From: Hydromonas sp. | GTDB lineage: Bacteria; Pseudomonadota; Gammaproteobacteria; Burkholderiales; Burkholderiaceae | Direction of reading: 5' to 3' | Assembly (NCBI GenBank): GCA_017495165.1 | Contig: JAFEII010000023.1 | Span: forward strand, 62,001 to 126,000 | DNA: 64,000 bases | Position numbers and translations under genes: made by a program | Notes under the pieces: model-generated | What the model was told of the DNA's origin: nothing | What the model saw: the letters and a program-made list of their open reading frames with translations, nothing else | Database searches by the model: none | Part shown: piece after piece, positions 28,791-36,957 of the stretch | Numbering within the stretch: the first letter of the stretch is position 1 | Layout: each line of letters starts with the position of its first letter

Positions 28791-29095
28791 TTCAGCGCTC
28801 CTTGACGAACTTTTTGCGACAACGCATCGTATTGATTATTCGCGCGGCGCACATAAATCCCCGTCACGATAATCGTAAAAAAAATCACAAACAGCCCAAT
28901 AGGCAAGGCATAAGTAATCACGCTGCCCGCAAAATGCGTGGCCATAAATGGCTTGTTAAACGCAGTAAGGTAAATAAACCCGTAAAAAACCAACATCACC
29001 AAAGCGGTTAAAAACCAGCTGAATGATGAGCGCTTACTGACCAAGCGCTGGTAGTTAGGGTCTGACTTTATCTGTTGTATCAAATCATCGTTCAT
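28787..29095 (-). CDS. yjcH: DUF485 inner-membrane protein, YjcH-like
   Basis: 102 residues with two membrane segments (about 28-46 and 60-80). The pattern [24 protein letters not shown], then [24 protein letters not shown], is typical of DUF485. It is almost always encoded directly before actP with an ATGA overlap, as here, and is thought to assist the permease, though the role is not proven. A GGAGA-like RBS precedes the ATG. Promoter elements must lie in the 29096-29250 region. Confidence 0.93.
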   Translation of the reverse strand: MNDDLIQQIKSDPNYQRLVSKRSSFSWFLTALVMLVFYGFIYLTAFNKPFMATHFAGSVITYALPIGLFVIFFTIIVTGIYVRRANNQYDALSQKVRQGALK

Positions 29096-29544
29096 GGTGT
29101 CTCCTGATAACCCACGGCAAACATGGGTAAATATATTTTTAATTGCATAGGAATTACTTAAACCGCCAACTTAAACGCATTCTGTTTAAGCTGAGGCTAG
29201 GATAAAGTTCAAGACTTACTCAATACTTACGTAATCTTCCAGCCCCATGATTGCGCCACTCAAGTAACGTATCGCTAAAAACCTAAAAAACAAGGCACGG
29301 ACTAAGTCGCGGCCAGCCAAGCGCTTGTCAATTGTAAAAAGCGCCGCGCCGTTCAAACCTTGGACGTGTGGTGCAATAATTGGCGTGCAAAAATCCAAGG
29401 CTTGTGGACGATAAGCCCCGTTTGTGTCTGTTTTTATACAGAAAAGTTGTGCTATTATTCGGCGGTTGTTTGGTTGGATGCCATGGCTGTGGCGCATTGC
29501 GCAGCCATGTGTGCGTTCATTGTTGATTTTAAAAGGGGTGTTTT
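29096..29544. other. Divergent promoter region between yjcH-actP and the TerC gene
   Basis: 450 bases. It holds promoters for both directions; a TATTAT near 29453 is a candidate -10 for the TerC gene. A hairpin CATGGCT...AGCCATG (29482-29509, with an inner GCGC pairing) lies in the TerC leader. It does not match the yybP-ykoY manganese riboswitch that often precedes TerC-family genes. A 93-codon reverse frame (29216-29497) spans the region but has no RBS or family resemblance. Confidence 0.4.
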
Positions 29545-30513
29545 ATGGAAACAGTTGGAGCTTGGTGGATGTGGGTAGGTTTCGCCGTGTTTGTGGTTGT
29601 GGCGATTTTGATCGACTTGGTGGTCTTGGAAAAACAAGGTGCGCACAAAGTCACCATCAAAGAAGCCGCATGGTGGAGCGTGTTGTGGTTTTCACTCTCA
29701 TTTCTTTTTGCAGGGATTTTGTGGTGGTATTTGGACAACACGCAAGGGCGCGAAGTGGCAAACACCGTCTCCATGCAGTTCATCACGGGCTACTTGGTCG
29801 AGAAAAGTTTGTCGGTCGACAATGTATTTGTCTTTTTAATGCTCTTTACCTATTTTGCAATCCCCGCGCAGCTCCAAAAACGCGCTTTAATTATTGGCAT
29901 TGTGGGTGCCATCATTCTGCGTGCTTTGTTGATTGTGGGCGGCGCTTGGCTGCTGGCTAAGTTCCACTGGTTGCTGTATGTTTTTGGTGCGTTCTTGGTC
30001 TTAACTGGTCTAAAAATGTGGTTTTCTGCGGGACAAGAACCTGATGTTTCAAACAACCCCGTGCTGAAGTTTCTAAAAAAACACATCAACATCACCACCG
30101 AGCTGGACGGTGAAAAGCTCACCACCATCGTGCAAGGCGTGAAGTATTACACCCCGCTTTTTGTGGTGCTGATTTTGATTGGCACCACCGACATCATTTT
30201 TGCGGTGGACAGCATTCCCGCTATTTTTGCGATTACCAGCGATCCATTCATCGTTTTGACCGCCAATATTTTTGCGATTTTGGGCTTGCGTGCGTTGTAC
30301 TTTTTACTGGCTGATTTGGCCAGCCGTTTCCACTTGTTGTCTTATGGATTGGCATTGGTGCTGGTATTTATTGGCACAAAAATGCTCATCATTGACTATT
30401 ACAAAATCCCAATTGGCATTGCATTGGCCGTCACCGCCACGCTCATTGCATCCTCCATGCTGATTTCTGTATGGAGCAGCCGCAACAGCGTGGAAAATCA
30501 TACTGAAAAATAA
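29545..30513 (+). CDS. TerC/Alx family integral membrane protein
   Basis: 322 residues, seven to nine membrane segments. Family landmarks: FITGYLVEKSLSVDNVFVF with the conserved E-x-x-LSVDN, and later IGTTDIIFAVDSIPAIFAIT with the second D-x-x-FAVDS motif; these acidic pairs form the presumed metal site. LGLRALYFLLADLASRFHLL follows. Members include Alx and TerC; several export manganese and metallate proteins during secretion. The AAAAGGGG before ATG is a good RBS. Two terminators follow. Confidence 0.92.
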   Translation: METVGAWWMWVGFAVFVVVAILIDLVVLEKQGAHKVTIKEAAWWSVLWFSLSFLFAGILWWYLDNTQGREVANTVSMQFITGYLVEKSLSVDNVFVFLMLFTYFAIPAQLQKRALIIGIVGAIILRALLIVGGAWLLAKFHWLLYVFGAFLVLTGLKMWFSAGQEPDVSNNPVLKFLKKHINITTELDGEKLTTIVQGVKYYTPLFVVLILIGTTDIIFAVDSIPAIFAITSDPFIVLTANIFAILGLRALYFLLADLASRFHLLSYGLALVLVFIGTKMLIIDYYKIPIGIALAVTATLIASSMLISVWSSRNSVENHTEK

Positions 30514-30541
30514 ACCCATCACCGCGTAACCCTGTATCGCC

Positions 30542-30568
30542 AAAAAGCCTTTTTAATAAAGGCTTTTT
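30542..30568 (+). terminator. Rho-independent terminator after the TerC gene
   Basis: AAAAAGCCTTT-TAATA-AAGGCTTTTT hairpin with T-run, 28 bases after the stop. Confidence 0.9.
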
Positions 30569-30670
30569 GACTTTTGTGTATCGCAGGTTTGTGAATATGT
30601 CGCTACCCCCGCGATTCGCTGGACTCATGGCGGGCCACTCAAAATATAAAATCGTGTCCCGTTCTAAAAT

Positions 30671-30697
30671 AAAAAACTGGCAAGCCGCCAGTTTTTT
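30671..30697. terminator. Second, symmetrical terminator
   Basis: Perfect 11-bp stem AAAAAACTGGC / GCCAGTTTTTT with AAGCC loop. It can act in both directions. Just beyond it on the reverse strand a short frame ends in LVALFGTGDLIDAIRG-stop, so this may be the terminator of a gene otherwise lost. Confidence 0.75.
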
Positions 30698-30846
30698 ATT
30701 TGCGTGGTGGATTTAACCGCGGATTGCGTCAATCAAATCCCCCGTACCAAACAACGCAACCAAACCCGCAACCCGCTTGCGCAATGGCTTGAAAGTGGTT
30801 ATTGTGTCTCAGCATAAAAATTTCCTCAACCCAACACAGGAGTCAC

Positions 30847-31530
30847 ATGAGAATCTTAATTGCAGAAGACGATGCCGTATTGGCCGATGGTTTGTCGCGT
30901 GCGTTGCGCGATTTTGGTTACGCGGTGGATGTGGTGACCGATGGCAGCCAAGCGGATGTGGCGTTGACCACGCAGGAATGCGATTTGGTGATATTGGATT
31001 TGGGTTTGCCAAAAATGAGTGGGCTTGAGGTGTTGCGCCGCGCCCGTGCGCGCAACAATCACACACCAATTTTGATTTTAACCGCTGCCGACTCGGTTGA
31101 ACAGCGCGTGCAGGGTTTGGATTTGGGCGCGGATGATTACATGGCCAAGCCGTTTTCCCTGTCTGAGCTGCAAGCGCGGGTGCGCGCACTTACGCGCCGC
31201 CAAGGTGGTTTTGACCAAAGCCTGTTGCAATTGGGCGCGTTGAGTTTTGATCAAGTCTCGCGCAGCGCGCATGTCGGCGGCCAGTTGCTTGAGTTGTCTG
31301 CGCGTGAAGTGAGTGTGCTGGAGGTGCTTTTGTCACGCGCTGGCCGCTTGGTGAGCAAAGACCAAATTTTGGATCATTTGTGCGAATGGGGTGATGAGGT
31401 CAGCCACAATGCAATTGAGGTGTATATGCACCGTCTGCGTAAGAAACTCGCCGAATCAGGCGTGATGATTTCGACCATTCGCGGCTTGGGCTATTGTTTA
31501 GAAAAACCAGCCAATCCCTCAAACCTATAA
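30847..31530 (+). CDS. Response regulator, OmpR family (TctD/QseB-like)
   Basis: 227 residues from ATG 30847 (AGGAG upstream); an in-frame ATG at 30802 lies in the promoter region. The receiver starts MRILIAEDDAVLADGLSRAL with phospho-acceptor Asp51 in LVILDLGLPKMSGLEVL, T switch LILTAADSVEQRV, K in DDYMAKPFSLSEL. The winged-helix domain ends NAIEVYMHRLRKKL and ISTIRGLGYCLE. Its partner kinase follows 84 bases downstream. TctD-type regulators usually control tricarboxylate uptake genes, but no tctCBA lies in this window, so the target is open. Confidence 0.9.
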   Translation: MRILIAEDDAVLADGLSRALRDFGYAVDVVTDGSQADVALTTQECDLVILDLGLPKMSGLEVLRRARARNNHTPILILTAADSVEQRVQGLDLGADDYMAKPFSLSELQARVRALTRRQGGFDQSLLQLGALSFDQVSRSAHVGGQLLELSAREVSVLEVLLSRAGRLVSKDQILDHLCEWGDEVSHNAIEVYMHRLRKKLAESGVMISTIRGLGYCLEKPANPSNL

Positions 31531-31614
31531 AAAATTATAAAAAACAATAAAAACGCCAGCCTCTGATAACGCGCCGTTGTCATCCTTTTCAACGTTCAAC
31601 AAAGCCATCGAATC

Positions 31615-33048
31615 ATGCCTCAAAATCCACGCCGCAAAACCCTGTTTGGCCAAATCATGCTGTGGATGATTGTGCCGCTGGCGTTGTTGTGGCCATTTTC
31701 CTTGTTGATGAACTACCACTTGGGGCGTGCGATTGCCAACTCGCCGTATGACCGGGCGCTGACCAGTCAAGTGGTTCAATTGAGCAGGCAAGTGGCCGCC
31801 AGCAGCGCCCATGCGCGGCCGCTGCAAGACCAATTGGTGCTGCCGTTTACCGTAGATGACACGCCGTTGCTGTTTCAAATCCAACCGTATGCGGGAGAAT
31901 TGCTTATGGGCAGCCGCGAGCTGCCCGCGCCGCCTGCTGCGGACGAATTGGCGCTCAATCAGGTGGACGTCTATGATGGTCAAATCAATGGTGAATCGGT
32001 ACGCGTGGCGTACATGTGGCTCGATGCCAGTTCCGTGCAAACCGATAAAACCAGCGCCGCGCCAAGTCTGATTTTGATCCAAGTGGCCGAAAAACTTGAC
32101 GCGCGCAACCGCATGGCGCGCGAGATTTTGCAAGGCGTGGTGCTGCCGCAAATTGTATTTTTGCCAATTGCCGTATTGCTGATTTGGTTCGGACTCACGC
32201 GCGGTATTTTGCCGTTAAGTCGCGTGCAAGACCAAATTCAAGCGCGCAGCCAGTTTGACATCAGCGACTTATCCACCGAACAAATCCCAGAAGAAATGGA
32301 GTCGCTCATCACGAGCTTTAACCACGTCTTGGCGCGCCTGCGCAGACACATTGCCTTTCAAAAGCGGTTTTTAACCGACACCGCACATCAAATCAAAACC
32401 CCGCTCGCAGGCCTAAAAGCACAGGCCGAACTCGCCCTGCAAACCGCCGACCCGCTTGAACAGCGCAAAAGTTTGCGCCAAATTGCCGCCGCCTCCGAGC
32501 GCACCGCGCATCTGGTGTCTCAGCTCATTGCACTGGCGCGCACCGAGCATTTGGCCGAACAACAAATAGAGTTGCAACCCGTTGAACTCATTCAAGCCGC
32601 GCGCAACCAAATGATGCTCGCCGCAGACCATGCGCTGCAAAAAAAGCTCGAATTGTCATTTGAAGCGCCTGATTATGAAATATGGATTCAAGCCCACCCA
32701 ATGCTGCTGGGCGAATTGCTCAAAAACCTGATTGACAACGCGATTTTTTACACCAGCTCCAGCGTGGTCGTGCGGCTCTCAAGGCAACAAGACGCCGCAG
32801 TATTCGAAGTGATTGATGACGGCGTTGGCATTGCGGTGGACGAGCGCGATGCAGTATTTGCACCGTTTTACAGCGTGCTGGGCGAACAAAGCAAAGGCAG
32901 CGGCTTGGGGCTGGCGATTGTCAAACAAATCGCCGAAATTCACGACGCCCACATTCACGTGCACGCCAATCATCAACTGCCAGACAACGCGCACATGCTG
33001 GGCTGCGTGTTTGATGTGCGCTTTTTGTGTATTCCCAAACCGCGTTAA
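31615..33048 (+). CDS. Sensor histidine kinase, TctE-like
   Basis: 477 residues. N-terminal membrane segment (about 13-32), a periplasmic domain of about 140 residues of the 2CSK_N type (YDRALTSQVVQLSRQV near the start), a second membrane segment (about 174-194), a HAMP-like linker, the H-box FLTDTAHQIKTPLAGLKAQ with phospho-acceptor His258, and HATPase_c with LLKNLIDNAIFYT, IDDGVGI and GSGLGLAIVKQI. The layout matches TctE/QseC relatives. It forms a two-component pair with the regulator upstream; stimulus unknown. Confidence 0.9.
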   Translation: MPQNPRRKTLFGQIMLWMIVPLALLWPFSLLMNYHLGRAIANSPYDRALTSQVVQLSRQVAASSAHARPLQDQLVLPFTVDDTPLLFQIQPYAGELLMGSRELPAPPAADELALNQVDVYDGQINGESVRVAYMWLDASSVQTDKTSAAPSLILIQVAEKLDARNRMAREILQGVVLPQIVFLPIAVLLIWFGLTRGILPLSRVQDQIQARSQFDISDLSTEQIPEEMESLITSFNHVLARLRRHIAFQKRFLTDTAHQIKTPLAGLKAQAELALQTADPLEQRKSLRQIAAASERTAHLVSQLIALARTEHLAEQQIELQPVELIQAARNQMMLAADHALQKKLELSFEAPDYEIWIQAHPMLLGELLKNLIDNAIFYTSSSVVVRLSRQQDAAVFEVIDDGVGIAVDERDAVFAPFYSVLGEQSKGSGLGLAIVKQIAEIHDAHIHVHANHQLPDNAHMLGCVFDVRFLCIPKPR

Positions 33049-33227
33049 AGCATTGGTCGATTCAAGCGGCAGGTTTAAATACCTAGGCGTTACATTCCAC
33101 CCTATTTGTTACAACTAACGGATTATTGTTGATAAAAAATGTGCAATGACCACGCCATTTGTATATCATCTATTCGGCCGTATCCTTTATTGGCTCATTA
33201 TTTGAAAAATAATCTCAGGAGAAAACG

Positions 33228-33959
33228 ATGCCAAGCATTCGCCCAGAACTACAAAAAATAATGGATGATTTTGCCACCAAAGACCTTGGGGGCACAGCAT
33301 CAGCAGAGGCATTGAATTTAAAAAGTACGTTATCAGCCCGCTGGTTATCAGCCATCAAGACACCAGTCGCAATCGCTTCAATGACCGCACTCCTTATGCT
33401 AAGCGCCTGTGCGCACACGCCAATCACCCCCCAATCAAAGGGGCAAGTCATGAATACAACATCAACGAATCAGCCCGAAACCCCACACTTAACCGCAGAG
33501 CAAGCCACTCTAACCGCATTGCGTTTTATTGGCAGTTTGCGCACGGCAGCAGATTTAAATCCAGAAAGGTTTAAGGAGGTGACGGGCGTGCAGTTGCGCA
33601 TGCATCCAGGGCCGCCGATAAGTTTTCATTTTGGGGAATATCTAAGCAATGCATGGGGTTACGGTTTTGAGATTCGGGCATACCCACAACCCACATTTGA
33701 GTTTGGCTTCTCTACGGCGCCAGAGCTTTGGAATCAATACCCACCGATGACGGATGCGTGCACAGTTGACTTACAACGTTTTCAGGCCGAAATGTTAAAA
33801 ATGGGTTTTGTGCATGCTTATGACACGCGTGTAAATATTATGAATCGCGTATTTAAAAAAGGGGGGTGGTACGTTTCGGTGGGGTATGTGGGTGAAAGTG
33901 AGCAAAACCCAGACCACTTGTGCATCAGTCGTGTGCTCGTTGCATCTACTGACCGCTAA
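33228..33959 (+). CDS. Tandem lipoprotein-like protein 1, candidate immunity protein
   Basis: 243 residues, no family recognised. Three parts are visible. Residues 1-32 (MPSIRPELQKIMDDFATKDL...) are nearly the same as the start of the effector at 35504. Residues 38-61 look like a lipoprotein signal peptide (positive SARWLSAIK, hydrophobic VAIASMTALLMLSA, Cys61 in LSAC), but buried behind an unusually long N-terminus. From residue 75 a conserved domain follows (TLTALRFIGSLRTAADLNPE; WNQYPPMTDACTVDLQRFQ; EMLKMGFVHAYD; WYVSVGYVGES). An in-frame ATG at 33450 with AAAGGGG upstream could give a cytoplasmic form. Position next to a toxin-like gene and duplication suggest immunity; this is inference. 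Confidence 0.7.
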   Translation: MPSIRPELQKIMDDFATKDLGGTASAEALNLKSTLSARWLSAIKTPVAIASMTALLMLSACAHTPITPQSKGQVMNTTSTNQPETPHLTAEQATLTALRFIGSLRTAADLNPERFKEVTGVQLRMHPGPPISFHFGEYLSNAWGYGFEIRAYPQPTFEFGFSTAPELWNQYPPMTDACTVDLQRFQAEMLKMGFVHAYDTRVNIMNRVFKKGGWYVSVGYVGESEQNPDHLCISRVLVASTDR

Positions 33960-33986
33960 TTGTTTAAATTATTTTAGGAGAACGTT

Positions 33987-34718
33987 ATGCCAAGCATTAG
34001 CCCAAAACTACAAAAAATCATAGATGATTTTGCCACCAAAGACCTTGGGGGCACAGCATCCGTAGAGGCGGTGAATTTAAAAAATACTTCATCAGCTCGC
34101 TGGTTGTCAGTCATCAAGATACCAGTCGCAATTGCTTCAATGACCGCACTCCTCATGCTAAGCGCCTGTGCGCACACGCCAATCGCCCCCCAATCAAAGG
34201 GGCAAGTTATGAACACAACATCAACGAATCAGCCCGAAACCCCACACCTAACCGCAGAGCAAGTCACTTTAACCGCATTGCGCTTTATTGGCAGTTTGCG
34301 TACGGAGGCAGATTTAAATCCCGAAAGGTTTAAGGAAGTGACGGGCGTGCAGTTGCGCGCGCGCCCTGAACCGTCGAAGAGTTTTGACTTTTCGGAACAG
34401 CTAACAAATATCTGGGATTACGGTTTTGATATAGGCTCATACCCGCAACCCACATTTGAATTTAGTTTCTCTAAGGCTCCAGAGCTTTGGAATCAAGATC
34501 CACCTATGACGGATACGTGCATAGTTGACTTACAGCGTTTTCAGGCCGAAATGTTAAAAATGGGCTTTGTGCATACTTATGATGCGCGTTTAAGTATTAG
34601 GAATCGCGTGTTTGAAAAAAGGGCGTGGTACGTTTCGGTGGGGTATGTGGGTGAAAGTGAGCAAAACCCAGACCATTTGTGCATCAGTCGTTTGTTCGCT
34701 ATATATACTGACCGTTAA
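33987..34718 (+). CDS. Tandem lipoprotein-like protein 2, candidate immunity protein
   Basis: 243 residues, same length and frame as its neighbours, with the same leader (MPSISPKLQKIIDDFATKDL), lipobox LSAC at Cys61 and C-terminal domain. It has diverged most in the middle (RARPEPSKSFDFSEQLTNIW; AIYTDR at the end) while the ends are nearly unchanged, the pattern expected if the variable stretch carries specificity. An internal ATG at 34209 has AAAGGGG upstream. The RBS TTAGGAGAACGTT is shared with copies 3 and the effector. Function unknown; candidate immunity protein by context. Confidence 0.7.
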   Translation: MPSISPKLQKIIDDFATKDLGGTASVEAVNLKNTSSARWLSVIKIPVAIASMTALLMLSACAHTPIAPQSKGQVMNTTSTNQPETPHLTAEQVTLTALRFIGSLRTEADLNPERFKEVTGVQLRARPEPSKSFDFSEQLTNIWDYGFDIGSYPQPTFEFSFSKAPELWNQDPPMTDTCIVDLQRFQAEMLKMGFVHTYDARLSIRNRVFEKRAWYVSVGYVGESEQNPDHLCISRLFAIYTDR

Positions 34719-34745
34719 TTGTTTAAATTATTTTAGGAGAACGTT

Positions 34746-35477
34746 ATGCCAAGCATTCGCCCAGAACTACAAAAAATCATAGATGATTTTGCCACCAAAG
34801 ACCTTGGGGGCACAGCATCAGCAGAGGCGGTGAGTTTAAAAACTACGTTATCAGCCCGCTGGTTATCAGCCATCAAGACACCAGTCGCAATTGCTTCAAT
34901 GAGCGCATTCCTCACCCTAAACGCCTGTTCGCACACGCCAACCACCACCCAACCAAAGGAGCAAACCATGAACACAACATCAACGAGTCAGCCAGAAACC
35001 CCACACTTAACCGCAGAGCAAGCCACGTTAACCGCATTGCGTTTTATTGGTAGCTTGCGCACGGAAGCAGATTTAAATCCAGAAAGGTTTAAGGAGGTGA
35101 CGGGTGTGCAGTTGCGTTCGTTCCCGGAATTGCCGGAAAATTTTCAGCTTGCGGGGCAGCTAACCAATGTATGGGGCTACGGTTTTGAGATTCGGGCATA
35201 CCCACAACCCACATTTGAATTTGGTTTCTATAAGGTGCCAGAGCTTTGGAATCAATACCCACCTATGACGGATACGTGCACAGTTGATTTACAACGTTTT
35301 CAGACTGAGATGTTAAAAATGGGTTTTGTGCATGCTTATGATAAGCGTGTGAATATTATGAATCGCGTGTTTAAAAAAGGGGCGTGGTACGTTTCGGTGG
35401 AGTATGTGGGTGAAAGTGAGCAAAACCCAGACCATTTGTGCATTAATCGTGTGTTCGTTGAATATACCGACCGTTAA
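34746..35477 (+). CDS. Tandem lipoprotein-like protein 3, candidate immunity protein
   Basis: 243 residues, third copy. Leader MPSIRPELQKIIDDFATKDL, lipobox LNAC with Cys61 (one change from LSAC), same conserved domain. The internal ATG at 34968 is preceded by a perfect AAAGGAG (34955-34961) six bases away, so a 169-residue protein beginning MNTTSTSQPETPHL could be made efficiently without the signal segment. It ends 26 bases before the effector start. Being closest, it is the best candidate cognate partner of that effector. No known family recognised. Confidence 0.7.
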   Translation: MPSIRPELQKIIDDFATKDLGGTASAEAVSLKTTLSARWLSAIKTPVAIASMSAFLTLNACSHTPTTTQPKEQTMNTTSTSQPETPHLTAEQATLTALRFIGSLRTEADLNPERFKEVTGVQLRSFPELPENFQLAGQLTNVWGYGFEIRAYPQPTFEFGFYKVPELWNQYPPMTDTCTVDLQRFQTEMLKMGFVHAYDKRVNIMNRVFKKGAWYVSVEYVGESEQNPDHLCINRVFVEYTDR

Positions 35478-35503
35478 TTGTTAAATTATTTTAGGAGAAC
35501 GTT

Positions 35504-36925
35504 ATGCCAAGCATTAGCCCAGAGTTACAAAAAATTATCGATGATTTTGCTACCAAAGACCTTGGGGGCAAAGCATCCGTAGAGGCGGTGAATTTAAATG
35601 ACACCATCAACAGCTCGCCTCTTTTGGTTGAGCGCATGAATCTTGCTGTGAGCCAAGGTTATTTAAAGAAGATGGCTTTAAATACAGACGTGAATGCAGG
35701 GGCTTCATATTCGGTGGGCGGCCAAACCATGAATTTGAGCAAAAACACCTTAACAGATGCGACAAATGCTCATACAAAAGTGCAGGGAGATTTGGTGTTT
35801 CAAATTGGACACGAAAATCAGCACGCCTTTAACGCTTGGGCGCCAGCACCAGAAGGCTTTAGCAATGTTGCGTTTCAACAGTTTAACCAGCAGGTTGGTG
35901 CTATTTCTATCAGCCCCAATGCCGTGCATGATTACAGCGCGGCATTGGGTAGTCAGTTGGATGTACATCGGCGTGATGAAGCCATCGCCGAAATCGGCGG
36001 CTGGAATGCGTTGGTGAGCCGAGTTGCCGCACAGACGCATGGCACACCGTCACTCCAGCAAATGTATGTCGCCTCACCGGGGTATGCAGCAGATTTTGTA
36101 ACGCAAATTGGAGTAGCCCATCCTTATTCTTATCAACTAAAGTCAAACTTATCCATCAACCCCGACATGACACTCACCGCATCCGCACAAAATATTGAAG
36201 CGATGGGGCAAAATTATTTTGACAAAAATGGCCAACAGGCAAGGCTTGGCGATGGGCACTCGGATTATCGCAACAGTTACGCAACCTTTTATTTGAGTCA
36301 GATTCATGCCAATGAAGACCTGCAACTTAATGCTTATCAAGCATCGCACCACGGTCACTCTCCAAAAGTCGTGATGGATACGGCAGGCTTGGGGCTTAAG
36401 GAGGATCAGATTGAGCGCAATGGTTTAAATCTGACGTATGCGACCGATAACGGTAGGGTGAGGCATGGCAACGATCAGACGCGCATGAGCTACTACAACA
36501 CAGCGGGTTCAGTGGTCGAACATCATTTTGATCACACCGCCAGCGGCGTAAACAAGGGAACATATGTGCCAATTATTCTAAATGATGCGGCCAATAAAAC
36601 GCCTGAACTATCCATGAACCCCAGCCAACCAGAACCTTTAGCACCCAACGCCGATGCGCGCGCGATGTTCGCGCATTTGCTGAACGCTGCGCGCAGCGAT
36701 CAGCCTGATGCGATGATGGGCGCCATGAATCAGTTGAGCCAAACCGATTTTGCGCAACAGCGGCAAGCGCAGGACTTGCAATCAGTGCAACAACAGCAGG
36801 CGACTGAGCGTGAGCAAGCCCTCGCACAAAAGCAAGCGCAAGAACTTGCCGCGCAACAAGAACGCGAACAGCCGCAGGTCATGCAGCAACAACACGAGCC
36901 GCACTCACGCGCGATGGTACGTTAA
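35504..36925 (+). CDS. Putative HExxH metallopeptidase effector (toxin)
   Basis: 473 residues without signal peptide. Residues 1-32 are the leader shared with the three genes upstream. A zinc-peptidase-like core follows: FQIGHENQHAFNAW (His103, Glu104, His107, an HExxH motif) and, 50-60 residues on, HRRDEAIAEIGGWNALVSR, whose glutamates (159, 163) could be the third ligand, a gluzincin-like layout. The tail (about 375-473) is Pro then Gln/Glu-rich and coiled-coil, with DARAMFAHLLNAARSDQPDA before it. The layout resembles effectors of Xanthomonas-type antibacterial T4SS (catalytic domain, then a C-terminal secretion region), but I do not recognise a canonical XVIPCD. Target and secretion route are unproven. 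Confidence 0.7.
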   Translation: MPSISPELQKIIDDFATKDLGGKASVEAVNLNDTINSSPLLVERMNLAVSQGYLKKMALNTDVNAGASYSVGGQTMNLSKNTLTDATNAHTKVQGDLVFQIGHENQHAFNAWAPAPEGFSNVAFQQFNQQVGAISISPNAVHDYSAALGSQLDVHRRDEAIAEIGGWNALVSRVAAQTHGTPSLQQMYVASPGYAADFVTQIGVAHPYSYQLKSNLSINPDMTLTASAQNIEAMGQNYFDKNGQQARLGDGHSDYRNSYATFYLSQIHANEDLQLNAYQASHHGHSPKVVMDTAGLGLKEDQIERNGLNLTYATDNGRVRHGNDQTRMSYYNTAGSVVEHHFDHTASGVNKGTYVPIILNDAANKTPELSMNPSQPEPLAPNADARAMFAHLLNAARSDQPDAMMGAMNQLSQTDFAQQRQAQDLQSVQQQQATEREQALAQKQAQELAAQQEREQPQVMQQQHEPHSRAMVR

Positions 36926-36957
36926 CCGCAACGATATGATTAAAATTAGGAAAAAAT

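Larger units (their letters stand above)
33205..35520 (+). repeat. Three tandem ~759-bp gene units ending at the effector start
   Basis: Units start at the ATGs 33228, 33987, 34746 and then 35504, giving periods of 759, 759 and 758 bases. Each repeats the TTAGGAGAACGTT-type RBS, the first ~100 coding bases and the remaining lipoprotein frame. The fourth copy contains only the RBS and the ~100-base start, which is the 5' end of the effector gene. The first copy has a variant upstream sequence (CTCAGGAGAAAACG). Confidence 0.9.

Noticed and set aside
29216-29497. 93-codon reverse frame in the yjcH-TerC gap
   Set aside because: No RBS, no domain, and it covers the probable promoter and leader hairpin of the TerC gene.
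29482-29544. yybP-ykoY manganese riboswitch before the TerC-family gene
   Set aside because: The hairpin present does not match the conserved core of that riboswitch.
30713-30800. Short reverse frame ending RVAGLVALFGTGDLIDAIRG next to a symmetrical terminator, like the 3' end of a lost gene
   Set aside because: Only about 28 codons are open and I cannot identify the parent family; it may be chance next to a terminator.
33215-34975. Three similar reverse frames of about 80 codons opposite the lipoprotein genes
   Set aside because: They recur only because the forward genes are tandem copies; no RBS and no family resemblance.
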